From Muscardinus avellanarius (lineage: Eukaryota > Chordata > Mammalia > Rodentia > Gliridae): 64,000 bases of DNA. A program made the position numbers and the translations under genes. The stretch is taken from contig OY726557.1 of the NCBI GenBank assembly GCA_963383645.1, forward strand, positions 157,755,599-157,819,598. Reading direction: 5' to 3'. The notes below the pieces were generated by a model. It did no database searches and was not told the DNA's origin. It worked only from the letters and a program-made list of their open reading frames with translations. This document shows, one piece after another, positions 1 through 11,868 of this stretch (positions within the stretch are counted from its first letter, which is position 1; every line of letters starts with the position of its first letter).

Positions 1-430
1 TGTGAAATAGTGCTGAGGTCTGGGTTCCCCTTCCAGAGATTCTGATTTAAATGGTCAAGAACCATCAACCTCTGGGTACCAGTAGTTGCCAAACTCTAGT
101 GTACACTAGGGTTACCTGGAGAGCTTGCTCAACCAGACTGTGAGTCCTACCCCAGTTTCTAATTCAGTAGGTCTGGGAGACAAGGCCTAGAACTGGCTTT
201 TCTGACAAGCTCCCAGATGATCCTGATTCTGGGGGAAAGAAAACCACTTTTTGGGAACCCCTGATGGAGATCTTGTTAAGCTCCTGTAGGAGAATCACAA
301 TGTATTCTTCCACATCCTGGCTACTCAGGAGAGGGCCTGTGACCAGCAACACTGACAACACTGGGATTTTGTTAAACATGCAAAACATCAGCCCCCAGCC
401 TAAATGTACTGAATTGAAATCTGAATAGCA
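1..430 (+). mobile_element. MER5-like hAT-Charlie DNA transposon remnants
   Basis: Three diverged stretches (about 1-60, 85-262 and 318-428) carry the wording of MER5-type non-autonomous hAT-Charlie elements: phrases such as attcagtaggtctggga, a 'gatgatcctgattctg' block and a 'gggattttgttaaacatgc' block. The family is recognised from memory of its consensus and no alignment was run. No coding sequence is seen here. Confidence 0.6.
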
Positions 431-451
431 ACACAAATGTACATTTAAGTT

Positions 452-660
452 TTTGTTTTTGTGGAACTGGGAATTGAACCTAAAAGTGTTCTACCTTTGA
501 GCTATACCCCTAGCCCTATTTTATTTTTTATTTTTAAACAGGATCTTGCTAAGTTGCTGAAGGTCTCACTAAGTAGCTAAGGCTTATCTTAAACCTGCAA
601 TCCTCCTATCTTAGCCTCTCAAGTACTGGAATTACAGGTGTGTGCCACCATGTCCTGCTC
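452..660 (-). mobile_element. SINE, B1-dID type
   Basis: Read on the minus strand it has a B1-like half (tgtaatcc...gaggctaag...) followed by an ID/tRNA-like half ending in an A-rich tail. On the plus strand this appears as T-rich, 'ggaactgggaattgaacc', 'ctacctttgagctatacccc', then 'gtgtgccaccatg'. Confidence 0.85.
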
Positions 661-734
661 ATTTTAGTTTGAAAACTACTGTTTCTTAGATTTGAAACAA
701 ATCCATACTGTATTTGGTAAACGAAAATTCTTTT

Positions 735-937
735 CTGTGTGTGTGTGTGTGTGGTACTAGGGATGGAACCCAGGGGTATTCTACCTCCAAGCGACACCCC
801 CAGCCCTACTTTTTATTCTTTATTTTGAAACAAGGTCTCACTGAGTTGCAAAGGGCCTAAGTAACTGAGACTGTCCACGAACTGCGATCCTCCTGTCTTA
901 GCCTGAGATTCCCAGCATGCACCACCATGTCCGGCTG
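735..937 (-). mobile_element. SINE, B1-dID type, with (GT)n tail
   Basis: A short (GT)n run at 737-752 is followed by the minus-strand ID-like half (ggtactagggatggaaccc) and the B1-like half ending 'caccaccatgtccggct'. Confidence 0.88.
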
Positions 938-1069
938 GAAATTCTTTTTGAACAAGTGATAAATGTCTATTGGAAGCTCTTGACTCACTACTGTTATCTG
1001 GAAGAGACAGTCCTATTTCAACATGTCCAAAGTTGTTCCCAGGATTAATGTTTTTATTATATAAGAAGA

Positions 1070-1345
1070 CACTATTTTTTTAATTTTTTATTGGTGCATT
1101 ATACACTGTAGTGAGACTTAAAGTGATAGAGTCACATATGTATACAACATACCCACCCTTTTCCCTCCTCATCCCTCCCCATTACAAACTAATGTGATTG
1201 GTGGTGATACAGTTGTATACAAACATAACATTTGGCGGTTTCCTTCTATTTCCGCTCCTTTCTCTCCCCTCCACCCCCTTCTATTATTCTATTAATATTC
1301 TTTCTCATTATCAGGAAGTTCATTTTCTTTTTTTTTCTCTCTCTC
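1070..1345 (-). mobile_element. L1 3' end fragment
   Basis: A 'tttttattggtgcattata' start followed by a C/T-rich stretch recurs at 40835-41210 and at the left end of the L1 at 56440. It reads as the polyA-proximal 3' UTR of a rodent L1 in minus orientation. The family is inferred from the shared sequence and from the L1 ORF1 found at the third site. Confidence 0.65.
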
Positions 1346-1800
1346 TCTAGCTTCCACATACGAGAGAAAACACGTGGCCCTTGATTTTCTGAGTCTAGAA
1401 GCCACTGATTTTAATCCTATATTTTGGTCATATGTACAAATAGTACTTCAAATATTTTCCCTACAAATCCTCAAACTCCAGTTTTGACTGCATCTGATAT
1501 ACCCCCCTCCCCCATTAACAATACTCTACTCCCTTTAGCACTTTCCCCCCAAGTATTTAGTAATATATACCTGCCCTTCCTTTGCCACTTGCTGGAAAGA
1601 AAAGGCTACTACGATGTCATAGACATCCTAATTTTCCCCCCTCCACTGGGAACAAGTAGTTCATACCAGCATCCCTAGAGAATCTTATCAGAAGCCTAAC
1701 AGTCAGCAGGCACACCCAAGGAGATTCAGCATGTTGCTGTCCAAGGATAACAAGCAATAGTGAAGATGTGCCAGAGTATAGACATCTAGTAGTTTCTGAA
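1346..1800. other. Unassigned intergenic sequence
   Basis: No gene, domain or repeat family is recognised here. Short open frames are present but have no codon bias or recognisable motif. Confidence 0.5.
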
Positions 1801-1802
1801 GT

Positions 1803-2062
1803 TTGTTGTTGTTGTTGTTGTTTTGTTTGTTTGTTTGTTTGTTTGTTTGTTTGTTTGTTTTTCCCCAGTACTGGGAATGGAACCCAGGGACATTCTATCT
1901 CCGAGCTACACATCCAGCCCTACTTTTCATTATTTATTTTGAAACAGGGTCCCACTGAGTTGCAAAGGGCCTAAGTGGTAGCTGAGGATGTCCTTGAACT
2001 GGGAACCTCCAGTCTCAGCCTCCCAAATGCAGGGATTACAAGCGTGTGCCACCACCCCTGGC
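1803..2062 (-). mobile_element. SINE, B1-dID type, with (GTT)n/(GTTT)n tail
   Basis: The tail is a simple repeat of GTT and GTTT units (1803-1860). The ID-like half (cagtactgggaatggaaccc) and B1-like half (ending gtgtgccaccacccctggct) follow. It lies about 100 bp past the stop of KDM4D-like copy 1. Confidence 0.88.
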
Positions 2063-2158
2063 TTGGTTTCTGACGTTTAAAGATTGAGTGACAGTAGCAC
2101 TCATAATCCCATGCATGATGTTGGCCTTGGGATTGAAGTGTGGCTTACTCAGCAAACC

Positions 2159-3592
2159 TCAGGCCAAACTTAAGAGGTGTCTCTTGGCTGGAGCCTGGAG
2201 GATCTGCTCCTGAGAATCAAGTTCCTGAAGTTTCCGTCGACTATTATTAAGTCTGTCAGGTAACTGGCAGAGAACAGGACCCACAGAACCTGAGATGGAC
2301 TCTGGGCCCATAGAGGGCACTTGGGAATTTGAACAAGCAGAAACTCTGAGTTGAGTTGCAATTTGGGGAGCCACGGGGACCCGCCAAGGTGCCTGGTGGA
2401 CAGCGACACACGCACCGGCCACACCACCCTCTACCACGGGCCCAGCAGAAAGCCCATGCTGCATGAGAGAGAGAGGTGTCTGGAAAAGCTCCGGCCTCAC
2501 GTGAGCTGGTACCTCTGCATCGCTGCTCAGCTCCTGCTTGGCCCGAGCCCTACACTTGGCGTGGTCCACGACCGTCCGGTCTCGCCCGCGTTTCCACAGC
2601 GCGTAGCGCTCAGGCTGCAGGATGCGCACGAAGGCGTCCATGGAGAAGCTCACCCCGGCCTCCCCGCAGCGGCACCGAGACGCCACTTTGCCATAATCGA
2701 CCCACCGCGGCGTGGCGAAGTTGATGGCCTCGGCGCAGTTGAAGCCATGGTTGAAGCCCGCGTGGTAGCCGAAGGGAAAAGTGACCACGAACTCGCCGGC
2801 CTCCTGGGTCACGCGGCTGAACGGGATGCTATTCTCCTTTAGCACCGTGGGCGAGATGAGCGCCACCTTGTGGCGCAGGAAGGCCTCGCAGCCCCGGGAG
2901 CTGCCCGGGAACAGCGCCCTGGCCAGGCGCTCCAGGCGCTGCCCATGCTCCGGGGGCACCGCGTACCACGTCTTGGGCGACCCGAGGTGCAGGTAGTTGA
3001 TGCTGTAAAGGTCCATGTCCTCCGTGTGCCAGGCAAATGTGGTCTTCCACATGCCAAAGTACAGGTAGGGGGTGTTCACGCCCTCGATCACCACTCCACA
3101 CTCCTGCTCCAGCAGGTCCAGAATGGTTCCCAGGTGTGCCAGGTTCCACTCCTTGGTGTTGGCATCAAATAAGGAGCCGCTGACGTCAGCGCCATAAATG
3201 GGCGAGTTGTAGAGACGGTTCTTCCAGTACTTTCTCTCCAGATCCTCAAAATCCAGGTGTTGGGGAGTCTGGTGTTTGGGGCTGTTGGCCAGGAGGCGAT
3301 ATTCCCCCACTGTCATGGCTTTCTTCTTTTTGTGGTACTGAGTAAACACCCCTGCCTGCCCAGAGACCACCTGCTGCAGGGGAGCTGCTATTAAGATGTC
3401 ACTGATGTCATCGTAGGACTGCCTGGCTCCCCATCCCGTGGGTGGAATTACCTTGGCAAGGCCAGCCCTGTGTGCACCTTGGGATTCCATGTAAGTGATA
3501 TAGTTGTTGAAATCTGCAAATTCTTCCATGGTGGGGTAGAAGGTCATGACTGTGGAACTTGGGTTCTGGGGACCTGAGTGCTCAGACTTCAT
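2159..3592 (-). CDS. KDM4D: KDM4D-like lysine demethylase, copy 1
   Basis: 477-residue intact frame for a JmjC histone demethylase of the KDM4D subfamily, expected to remove di- and trimethyl marks from H3K9 in the nucleus using Fe(II), 2-oxoglutarate and O2. JmjN is at about 15-57 and JmjC at about 143-309. Iron ligands H189, E191 and H277 are present, as are 2-oxoglutarate contacts Y133, N199 and K207 and zinc ligands C235, H241, C307 and C309. A289-I290 replace the Ser-Thr of KDM4A, as in KDM4D. There is no PHD or Tudor domain, as usual for KDM4D. The start is the first ATG, shared by copies 1-4. From residue 346 ([11 protein letters not shown]) the 132-residue tail differs from all other copies until a terminal AKRHLL, like AKRRLL elsewhere. 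Copy-specific changes include T52, Q111, D114 and S255. It is shorter than human KDM4D (523 residues). Whether it is expressed cannot be seen. Confidence 0.93.
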   Translation of the reverse strand: MKSEHSGPQNPSSTVMTFYPTMEEFADFNNYITYMESQGAHRAGLAKVIPPTGWGARQSYDDISDILIAAPLQQVVSGQAGVFTQYHKKKKAMTVGEYRLLANSPKHQTPQHLDFEDLERKYWKNRLYNSPIYGADVSGSLFDANTKEWNLAHLGTILDLLEQECGVVIEGVNTPYLYFGMWKTTFAWHTEDMDLYSINYLHLGSPKTWYAVPPEHGQRLERLARALFPGSSRGCEAFLRHKVALISPTVLKENSIPFSRVTQEAGEFVVTFPFGYHAGFNHGFNCAEAINFATPRWVDYGKVASRCRCGEAGVSFSMDAFVRILQPERYALWKRGRDRTVVDHAKCRARAKQELSSDAEVPAHVRPELFQTPLSLMQHGLSAGPVVEGGVAGACVAVHQAPWRVPVAPQIATQLRVSACSNSQVPSMGPESISGSVGPVLCQLPDRLNNSRRKLQELDSQEQILQAPAKRHLLSLA

Positions 3593-3791
3593 GTCTGCAA
3601 TGTGCTTAGCAGGGACTCAAGGGTCTTAGGTGGGGTCTGGATTCCTGACAAAGCTCAGGAGTATTTCTTTCCTCCTCCTTTTTATTAAAGTGCTTGAGTT
3701 CTAGGCTGAGGCAGGCTTGAGTTTTTACAGAGATGAGATGATTCCCGGCTTTGCTGATTTACCACAGTGATGGCACTCTGGTCAGCATCTT
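3593..3791 (-). other. Putative 5' UTR of copy 1 with splice acceptor
   Basis: About 200 nt before the ATG the minus strand has a pyrimidine-rich tract ending in gggcag, then aagatgctgac. The same tract sits at the same distance from the ATG in copies 2, 3 and 4, so it is the likely start of the coding exon. Similarity to the other copies continues upstream to about 3935, inside the putative intron. Confidence 0.6.
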
Positions 3792-4142
3792 CTGCCCAAA
3801 GAAAGCAGAGGACCTCCCAGTGCAACAGGCACCGGGACCCAGGCCTTGGTTCCACCTGCAGCTCGGTGAGTCTCCTCCGTGGAGGCTGTGAGGGCTTTGA
3901 AGACTCTCAGGTATGATTCTCAGGTATGGATTCGTGAGTAGCTATTCAGACCACTGTAACAGAGGTCTCTTTGAAAATGTCCAAACAATGAACCTAAACA
4001 AAAACATCAATACAAAAATATAAAATATTTTTTAAAAAGTCGATTTCAAAAGAAATACTACTGTTGATTCCAACAGTGTTAAGATAAACAAAATTGGATG
4101 GCAATATTAATATCAAGATATAAGGTGAAATCATAAAACAAA
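3792..4142. other. Intronic sequence upstream of copy 1
   Basis: The part up to about 3935 matches the sequence before the acceptor in copies 2-4. The remaining AT-rich part is not assigned. It falls in the proposed 5.5-kb intron of copy 1 (minus strand). Confidence 0.45.
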
Positions 4143-4786
4143 GTCAGACACAGTCGCACATTCCTGTAATCTCATTAATTAGGAGGTTGAGACAGTAGGT
4201 ATCACAGGTTCAAGGCCAGCCTCAGACACTTAAGTGTGAACTTGTTTCAAATTTTTTTAAATGGCTGGGGAGGAAGTATGAACAAAGTTGTACTGGATTC
4301 AATCTTTAATCCCCAGTACCATTACCACCAACAAAAATAATAAGTTGGGCATGATTATTTTTGTAATCCTAGTATTATTTTGTAATACCAGTGCATATGC
4401 TTGTAATCCCAGTATTTTTTTTTCTTTTTTTGGTGGTGGTACTGGGGTTTCTGGAAACCCTTCTACCTCTGGGCTACACTCCCAGATACCTATTTTTTAA
4501 ATATATTTATTTGGAAACAGGGTCTCTTAAACCAGTGAGGCCGGCTTCGAACCTGTGTGATCCTCCTGTCTCCACCTCCCAAGCGCGGGGATTACAAGCG
4601 TGCAACACCATGCCCTGCTGTAATCCCTGTATTTGAGAGGCTAAGATAAAAGGGTCACAAATTCAAGACCACCTTCAGTAATTTATTGAGGTCCTCTGCA
4701 ACTTAATGAGACTCTTTGTCAAAATAAAAATTATGATGAATCTTGGGGTGTAGCTTAGAGGTAGTTTACCCCTGGGTTCAATTCCC

Positions 4787-4842
<56 letters not shown>

Positions 4843-5320
4843 TAGCTGGGCATGGTGACACATGCTTGTAATCCCAGTACTTGGGAGGCTGAGACCAAAA
4901 GATTGTAGCTTTGAAAACAGCTTCAACAATTAAGTGAGACCCATAGTAATTTATTGGGATCCTGTTTCAAAATAGGAAAAATAAAATAGGCCTGAGAGTG
5001 TAGCTCAGAGGTAGAATGCACTTGTGTTCAATCCTCAGTGCCACAAAAAAAAAAAAAGAAAAAGAAGCAAGTTTGAAAATAAATAAATGAAGCACTCAAG
5101 AAACTAAATGAAGCCAGGCATAGTGGAACATTCCTGTAATCCCTGTTCTGGGGAGTCTGAGACAGGAGAATCGCAGGTTCAAGGACAGCCTCAGCAAACA
5201 GTGAGACTCTCATCAACCTAATGAGACACTGTTTTCAGATAAAAATAAAATCAGGCTGGGGATGTAGCTCTAAGGTAGAATGCATCTGGGTTCAATCCCC
5301 ACTACTTCAAAAAAATTAAA
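4143..5320 (+). mobile_element. Cluster of B1-dID SINEs, one nested, with (AC)n
   Basis: Plus-strand elements lie at about 4143-4335, 4343-4790 (tail (AC)n to 4840), 4846-5055 and 5112-5320. The second is interrupted at 4411-4619 by a minus-strand SINE of the 'ggtactggggtttctggaa' subfamily. The host's sequence resumes right after it (gtaatccctgtatttgagaggc). Confidence 0.85.
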
Positions 5321-5439
5321 ATAAAGAAACTGAATAAATAAACCTTAAAGAATAATTCAAGAAAGAAAAACAAATAATTAAAAAAAACAAAAAACACTGA
5401 AAAAGAAAATATAACACTTAAAAAGGACAACAAAAAATA

Positions 5440-6580
5440 GGTCAATTCTTTGAAAAGAGTATTGGAGCCACCACCGTAGACAGGCTGCTGCCAGCCACAC
5501 CATCTTGCTGTTCAATCCATGCCAGGTGCTCCTGGCACTGTGACTCCAAAGATCCCCGGCAAAAAAAAAGAAAAAAGCCAGCAACTTGTTGTGAAGTAAA
5601 TGGCTGCAGATGTCCAGCATCTTAAAGATACACACCTGCTTCAGGTATGACAGAACCCGATAGATAGTCTGTGCACCCAGTCAGATACCTGCACCTGCAG
5701 CAGACACTGTGCCCTCTAGACTCCCAGAGCCACACGAGTAAGTGAACTCACTGCACTTCTCAGTGGGAGACCCCAGAGCTGTGCAGGAACTCCTCCTGTG
5801 GGCTGAGGTTGGGCGCCTCCCCACTCCGCCCCCCAGGAGGTGGGGTCAGAAGCTGCTATGGAGCACAGCAAAGGGGAAGGAGAGGCCCACAGTGACCAGG
5901 GCTCAGTACCCACACAGGGTCTCTGGAGATCGCCACCAGTGCAGATAGAGAGGCCCAGGCCCAGGGCCTGGGAAAACACAAAAGCCCGCGTGTACACGGG
6001 GTCTATTGCCAGTAACAATCTCTGCCGTGGAGAGCTTGGAAACCCAAGCAGACATGGTGAGAGTGTCAGCGGGCCTAATCACCGCAGGTGACCCACCGCA
6101 GGAGACCCAAAAGTGGGGCTGCAAACTGACATCCTGCTGTAGGTTACTGAAGAAATGGGATCCCCCGGAACATGGCGAGAAGCCACTACAGCCAGGAGAC
6201 ATTAAACGCCTCAAGTTTCCATGCAGGCCCAAGAGGGCTGCAGAGGCCAAGGCGGCTTTGGACTTGTAAATTGGCACGATTGGGTTTTTTTTTTTTCTTT
6301 CCTTTTATTGGATTTATTGTTGTTTGGTTGGTTTCGTTATTTTCTATGCATTTGTTTGATCCCATCCTCATTCCTTTTACAAGCTTCCTCTCTTTCCGGT
6401 CTACTCTTTTCCCTCCAAACTTTTTTCTTTTTTATCTTTGTCTTATATTCAATCCATTTCATATTACTATACTTAACTACTCTACATTGACTAGTAGAAT
6501 CCTCCTACATATTCACGATCTTTCATTTGCACCCCAAATTTAGGTGCACTCACATTTGTATAACAAACTCTTTGAGACAT
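5440..6580 (+). mobile_element. Possible L1 5' region
   Basis: A moderately GC-rich block (5460-6280) then a T-rich block (6280-6540) immediately precede an L1 ORF2 remnant in the same orientation. Its position suggests the 5' part of that L1 with ORF1 missing. No L1 5' UTR motif is recognised directly, so the call rests on location. Confidence 0.35.
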
Positions 6581-6720
6581 CAGGTCTCAAATGGACTCAA
6601 ATACAATAATACTGGGAGACTTCAATACACCATTCACGCCACTAGATCAGTCTTCAAGGGAAAAGGTGAGTAAAGACTCTTCAGACCTAAATAAAACTAT
6701 AAACCAAATGGATATAAGAC

Positions 6721-6952
6721 AGCTGGGCGTAGTGGCGCATGCTTGTAATCCCAGCATTTGGGAGGCTGAGACCAGAGGATCAGGGTTCGCAGGCAGCCTC
6801 AGCTACTTAGTGAGGCCCTCTGCAACTTAGTGAGACCCGGTTTCAAAACAAAGAATTAAAAAAAGGGCAGGGGGTGTAGCTCGGAGGCCAAATGCCTCTG
6901 GGTTCCATCACTAGCTGCAAAAACAAAACAAAACAAAACAAAAAAACAAAAA
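6721..6952 (+). mobile_element. B1-dID SINE inserted in L1 ORF2
   Basis: A complete element with B1-like and ID-like halves and a (CAAAA)n tail. The flanks repeat aaatggatataagaca (6706-6721 and just after the tail, to 6966). This is a clear target-site duplication that splits the L1 endonuclease frame. Confidence 0.93.
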
Positions 6953-7576
6953 AATGGATATAAGACATATACAGAATATTTTAACGAGCAACAACAGCAG
7001 AATACACATTCTTCTCAGCTGCTCGTGGAACCTTCTCCAAAATAGACCATATCCTGGGCCACAAAGCAAGCATCAATCAATTCAAAAGATAAAATTCCCT
7101 ACATCTTTTCGGATTACAGCAGAAGAAAAGTAGAAGTAACAACAGGAAGATGAAAAAAAATTATATAAACACATGGAGACTGTATGATACACTCTTGAAT
7201 GAAGAGATCAGAACATAAATAAGGGGAGAAATAAAAAAAATTCTGGAATTAAACAAAAATAGAGACATGACATACCAATATATATGAGACACTTTGAAGT
7301 TGGTGTTAAGAGAAAAATTTATAGCACTGAGTGCCAACATAAGAACAGAAAGTCGCCAAATAAACAACCTAATGACACATCTTAAGGATCTATAAAAAAA
7401 CAGGAAAAGTCTAACCCCAAAGCCGTCAGAAGGAAGAAAATAATTTAATTCAGAGCAGAAATAAATGAAATAGAGAATTAAGAAAGAATACAAGGGATTA
7501 GCAAAACAAAAATCTGGTTCTTTGAAAATATCAGTAAACTCCTAGCCAACCTTACCAAAAGAGAGAATCGACCCAA

Positions 7577-7583
<7 letters not shown>

Positions 7584-7613
<30 letters not shown>

Positions 7614-7822
7614 AATTATTGCTATACTGAGGGTGGAACCCAGGAGCATTCTACCTTTGAACTACACCCCAACCCCATTTTTTTATTCTTTATTTTGAAA
7701 CAGGGTCTCACTGAGATGCAAAGGGCCTCACTGAGTAGTAACTGAGGTTATCTGCAAACCATGATCCTCCTGTCTCAGCCTCCAAATGCTGGGATTACAA
7801 GTGTGGGCCACCACGCCCAGCT
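7584..7822 (-). mobile_element. B1-dID SINE inserted in L1 ORF2, with (ATT)n tail
   Basis: Minus-strand element with an (ATT)n tail. The repeat cccaaattatta flanks it (7572-7583 and 7823-7834) as a target-site duplication. Confidence 0.92.
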
Positions 7823-8574
7823 CCCAAATTATTAAAATCAGAAATGAAAAAGGAAACATCAACACAGACAGTGGGGAAATACAGAGGATCATCAGAAACT
7901 TTTGAAAATATATACTCCAATAAACTGGAAAACATGGAAGAAATTGATCATTTCTAAGCACATATAACCTACCTAAATTGAACCAAGACGACATAGAAAA
8001 CCTAAACCAACCAATGGCAGGCAAAGAAATAGAAACAGCTATAAAAATTCTGTCATCAAAGAAAAGCCCAGGTCAGATAGATTTCCAGCTGAATTCTACA
8101 AAACTTTTAGAGAAGAACTAAACCCAATACTCCACAAGTTGTCCCAAAATATTAAAAGAGATGGAATTTTTCCAAATTCCTTCTATGAGGCCAGATATGT
8201 TGGTTTTACCTTATAACTCAGTCTTAGTTTGGTATTTGGTATTAATACCAAAACCAAATAAAGATACTTCAAGAAAAGAAAATTACAAACCAATATCATT
8301 GATAAACATAGATGCAAAAATTCTAAACGAAATACTAGCCACAAGCATTCAAAACCATATCAAGAAAATTTTACACTACGATCAAGTTGGTTTTATCCCC
8401 GGAAAGGAAGGATAATTCAACATACACATATCAATTCATAATATTCACCACATAAATAGAACTAACATAAAAATCACATGGTTATATCAAAAGAATCTGA
8501 AAAAGCATTTAACAAAATCTAACACCCATTCATGTTAAAAAAAAAAAACACACACACACACTGCAGAAAATTGG

Positions 8575-9230
8575 ATTTCTTTGTCCCATTACTTGGGAGG
8601 CTGAGACAGGTTCAAGGACAGCCTCAGCTAATTAGTGAGACCCTCGAAACTTAGCAAGATCATGTTTCAAAATAAAATTTAAAAAATAGCTGGAATTGTA
8701 ACTCGGAAGTGGAATGCCCCTGGGTTCAATACCTAGTATAAAAAAATAATAAAAAGGAATTCAGTTTAATTCAGAACTTTTCAAACATTAACTATGAGAG
8801 AATTCTTCTGTGAAAGGTAACATTATCTGGAAAAATGTCACTGAGCACTGAGCAGTACATAACATTCCTGTACTTCCAACAGAACAAATAGAGGAGGACA
8901 CTATGTCCTTAATATATAACTTGCTTATAAGGCTAGATGTTACTATTATACCACTGCTGGGATTTAAAAAAACACCATTTCTAAAAAAAAAAAAAAAAGG
9001 AAAAGACAATTGGACTTCTTTGTACCATAAAGGTAGAATGCTCTTGGGTTCAACCCCCAGTACAAAAAAAAAAAAAAAAGAAAAAAGAAAAAGAAAGAAA
9101 GAGAAGGTCTCACTAGATTGCAGAGGGCCCCTTTAAATAGCTGAGGCTGTCCAGGAACCAGTGATCCTCCTACTTCAGCCTCCCAAGTACTAGGATTACA
9201 AGCGTGCACCACCACACCCGGCTAATTGAG
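8575..9230. mobile_element. SINE fragments around unassigned sequence
   Basis: A plus-strand SINE lies at about 8575-8750. An ID-like half on the plus strand is at 9005-9078, directly abutting a minus-strand B1-like half at 9105-9225. The stretch 8760-8990 between them is unassigned. Confidence 0.75.
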
Positions 9231-9304
9231 TATTTTGAACAACATTTGTTAGTAATTTTCTTCAAAAGTACAATCCAGAACTGACCTAACAGAGAAACAA
9301 GTGA

Positions 9305-9425
9305 CATACCTTCCACCAACAGACCCTGTCCAGATGAAGATGCTCCAGCACCCAGAGAGAAGGTTTCCCCTAGGCTGCGACTGCACACAATAAGGCCCAG
9401 GCAGGAGCTCCTGGCTTTATACCTG
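9305..9425 (-). promoter_or_regulatory. Putative promoter and non-coding exon 1 of copy 1
   Basis: On the minus strand there is TATAAAG (9415-9421), then about 80 bp of putative exon, then a donor-like ggtatg (GT at 9308-9309). The same arrangement and similar sequence occur at 14693, 18112, 33876 and 50632, each upstream of a KDM4D-like copy in the gene's direction. Splicing to the acceptor at 3791 would make a 5.5-kb intron. The sequence similarity is seen directly. Promoter function is inferred. Confidence 0.5.
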
Positions 9426-9479
9426 AGCAACACCCTAATCCTGTCAGCACCCACCTCACCTAATTACAGAGCTTCACTC

Positions 9480-9838
9480 TTCTTTGACATCACATTTAAT
9501 CCAAGCCCACTCCCTTTTATAAGCCAATCAAACAAAATCTAACTAAGAATTTGAAAAACAGAGGGTGAAAAATAAAATATAAGCAAATACTAAACAGAGA
9601 AATGTAGAAGAGTGATATTTATATTAAATATATTTATTAAATATATTAAATATATTTATAGGATCAATGAGGGACCTGTTATGGCTATTGAAAAGAAAAA
9701 GTCACTAGGAACATAGTGATAATTGTAAGTTATAATGATGACCTTTACACACATAACCACACAGCAGTGAAGGATAGAAAACTAAGACTGAGTTATAAGG
9801 TAAACCAACACATTTTGCTAGGAGCTATTTTTATTTTG
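9480..9838. other. Unassigned AT-rich sequence upstream of copy 1 promoter
   Basis: No gene or repeat family is recognised. Short stretches resemble 34060-34430 upstream of the copy 3 module, so this is probably part of the ancestral duplicated unit. Confidence 0.4.
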
Positions 9839-9839
9839 T

Positions 9840-10305
9840 CGTATGGTACTGGGGATTGAACCCAGGGATATTGAACGCCCAAGCTACAAACAAGCTTTTT
9901 GTTTTATTTTTAAATAGCGTCTCACTAAGTTACTGAAGGCCTTGCTTAATTGCTGAGACTGTCCTGAAACTGCGCTTTTCCTGCCTCAGCCTCCCAAGTA
10001 CTGGGAATATAAATGTGTGCCCACCTAGTTTTTGTTTTTTCAAATACCATTTTCAAAAAAATTATAGTATAGAAAAAATTAGTAATGCTATAAACTTTTT
10101 TTTTTTTTTTTTTTTTTTGGTGGTACTGGGGTTCCTGGAAGCCCTTCTACCTCCAGGCTACACTCCCAGACCTATTTTATATTTTTATTTTGGAAACAGG
10201 GTCTCCTAAGCCAGAGCACGGGGCTGGCTTTGAACCTGCGTGATCCTCCTGTCTCCGCCTCCCAAGCGCGGGGATTACAAGCGTGCGTCACCACACCCGG
10301 CTTGC
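9840..10305 (-). mobile_element. Two B1-dID SINEs
   Basis: Minus-strand elements lie at about 9840-10022 and 10098-10305. The second belongs to the subfamily with 'ggggttcctggaagccctt' and 'gcgcggggattacaagcg'. It is flanked by a short duplicated 'tgctataaact' (about 10086 and 10302). Confidence 0.87.
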
Positions 10306-10611
10306 TATAAACTATTGATCAACAAAGGCGAGAGCAAATAACCATGATTGTATAACCAGAACAACCAGAAAGCAAATAGAAAATGCCTTTGAATATATAG
10401 AAAACATTTACAAAAACTTACCAGAAAAACAAATACTAAATAAAATTCCACAAAGGCAATATCCCAAGTACAATCTTGAGCAAAATAAAGTACAATTAGA
10501 AGCCAAGTATCAAAACACTGAATCCAAACATATTTATGTGAAAATTAATAACCACATTTCTAAAATCTAATGATTTTTAGGTTCAACTTAAGCAGTTAGT
10601 AAAACAAAACC
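10306..10611. other. Unassigned sequence paralogous to 35190-35580
   Basis: AT-rich sequence without genes. Several phrases (for example around 'ccacatttctaaa') align with 35190-35580 upstream of copy 3. This supports a shared duplicated gene unit. Confidence 0.45.
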
Positions 10612-11441
10612 ATTTGGGTGTGGTGGCACATACCTATAATCCCTGTACTTGGGAGGCTGAGACAAGAGGATCACAGGTGCCAGGTCAGCTGCAGAAATTT
10701 AACAAAATTCACAGCAATTTAACAAGACCTTCTTTCTTTTTTTCTGGAGTACAAGGGAACTTTACCTCTTAGCTACACCCCCAGCCCTATTTTTTATTTT
10801 TTATTTTGAAATAGGGTCTCACTGAGTAAAAAAGGGCCTAAGTAACTGAGGCTGTCCGCGAACTGTGATCCTCCTGTCTGAGCCTCTCAAATGCTGGCAT
10901 TACAAGCATGCGCCCACATGCCCAGCACAAGATCTTATTTCAAAATAATTTTTTTTCGGGTCTGGGGATAGAAACCAGGGGCATTCAACCTCCGAACTAC
11001 AACCCCTGCCCTACTTTTTATTATTTATTTTGAAACAGGGTCTCACTAAGTAGCTGAGGCTGTCCGCGAACCGCGATCCTCCAGTGTCAGCTTCCCGAAT
11101 GCTGGGATTACAAGTATGTACCACCACGCCCGGCTCAAAATAAAAATATTAACCAGGCCATTGGCGCATACTTGTGTGTAATCCCAATCCTTAAAAGATG
11201 TTATACATTTCTTACCACTCGTTTTTTTTTTTTTTTTTGGAAGTACTGGGCAATGGAACCCAGAGGCCTTCTACCTCTGAGCTATACCCCCAGCCCTATT
11301 TTTCTTATTCTTTATTGTGAAACAGGGTCTCACTGAATTGCAAAGGGCCTCACTAAGTACCTGAGGCAGTCCGAGTACCGCCATCTCCTGTCTCAGCCTC
11401 CCAAATGCCGGGATTACAAACGTGCGCCACCACGCCCGGCA
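10612..11441. mobile_element. Nested cluster of B1-dID SINEs
   Basis: A plus-strand SINE starts at 10612 and is interrupted by a minus-strand SINE (about 10735-10925). Further minus-strand SINEs follow at about 10950-11135 and 11221-11441. Short plus-strand fragments lie at 10928-10948 and 11136-11190. Confidence 0.83.
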
Positions 11442-11454
11442 GTATGAATAATTG

Positions 11455-11830
11455 AATACTCCCATGGATCCATCACCTTAAATGTGATGTAGGACTATCC
11501 AATCACTGCATAACGTTCTCTCATGCCTAGAAATTCTTGGTTGGTCCCCACGCCCTGCCTAATATAGCTATCTTCTATGCCCACAACTCCGTTTGCCTTA
11601 ATCTTGGAAGAAATATAAACAGAATCACATGGTATGATTTCATTTGAATTTGGCTTCTCTTGCCTAACTTGATGTTTCTGAGATTTATTAATCTTGTTGC
11701 ATGAACCAGAAGTTCATTCCTTTAGACTCCTAGGTTCCCAAAGTGATTGATAATGCCCACAAGAGATGCAGGAACAAAATACAGATACGTGAAAGAATAT
11801 AAATTTGTCAATCTATCTCTCTGTTTACTC
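11455..11830 (+). mobile_element. L1M 3'-region remnant
   Basis: Wording typical of old mammalian L1 3' regions is present (gtttctgagatttattaatc, then gcatgaaccagaagttcattcc). It matches 59820-60080 in the same orientation, which is also followed by the LTR-like repeat seen here at 13305. Confidence 0.65.
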
Positions 11831-11831
11831 A

Positions 11832-11833
11832 CT

Positions 11834-11868
<35 letters not shown>

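Larger units (their letters stand above)
6585..8520 (+). pseudogene. Decayed L1 ORF2 (endonuclease and reverse transcriptase)
   Basis: Remnant of the L1 retrotransposon protein that nicks DNA and reverse-transcribes L1 RNA. An endonuclease stretch (ILGDFNTPFTPLD, then NQMDI) lies at about 6610-6720. Reverse transcriptase motifs lie at about 8245-8415 ([45 protein letters not shown]). Multiple stops and frame changes, plus two SINE insertions (6721-6952 and 7584-7822), make it inactive. It lies inside the proposed intron of copy 1 but on the opposite strand. Confidence 0.88.

Noticed and set aside
4988..5040. tRNA-like text (gtagctcagaggtagaa...gttcaatcc) repeated all over the window
   Set aside because: These are ID/tRNA-derived halves of SINEs with A-rich tails, not functional tRNA genes.
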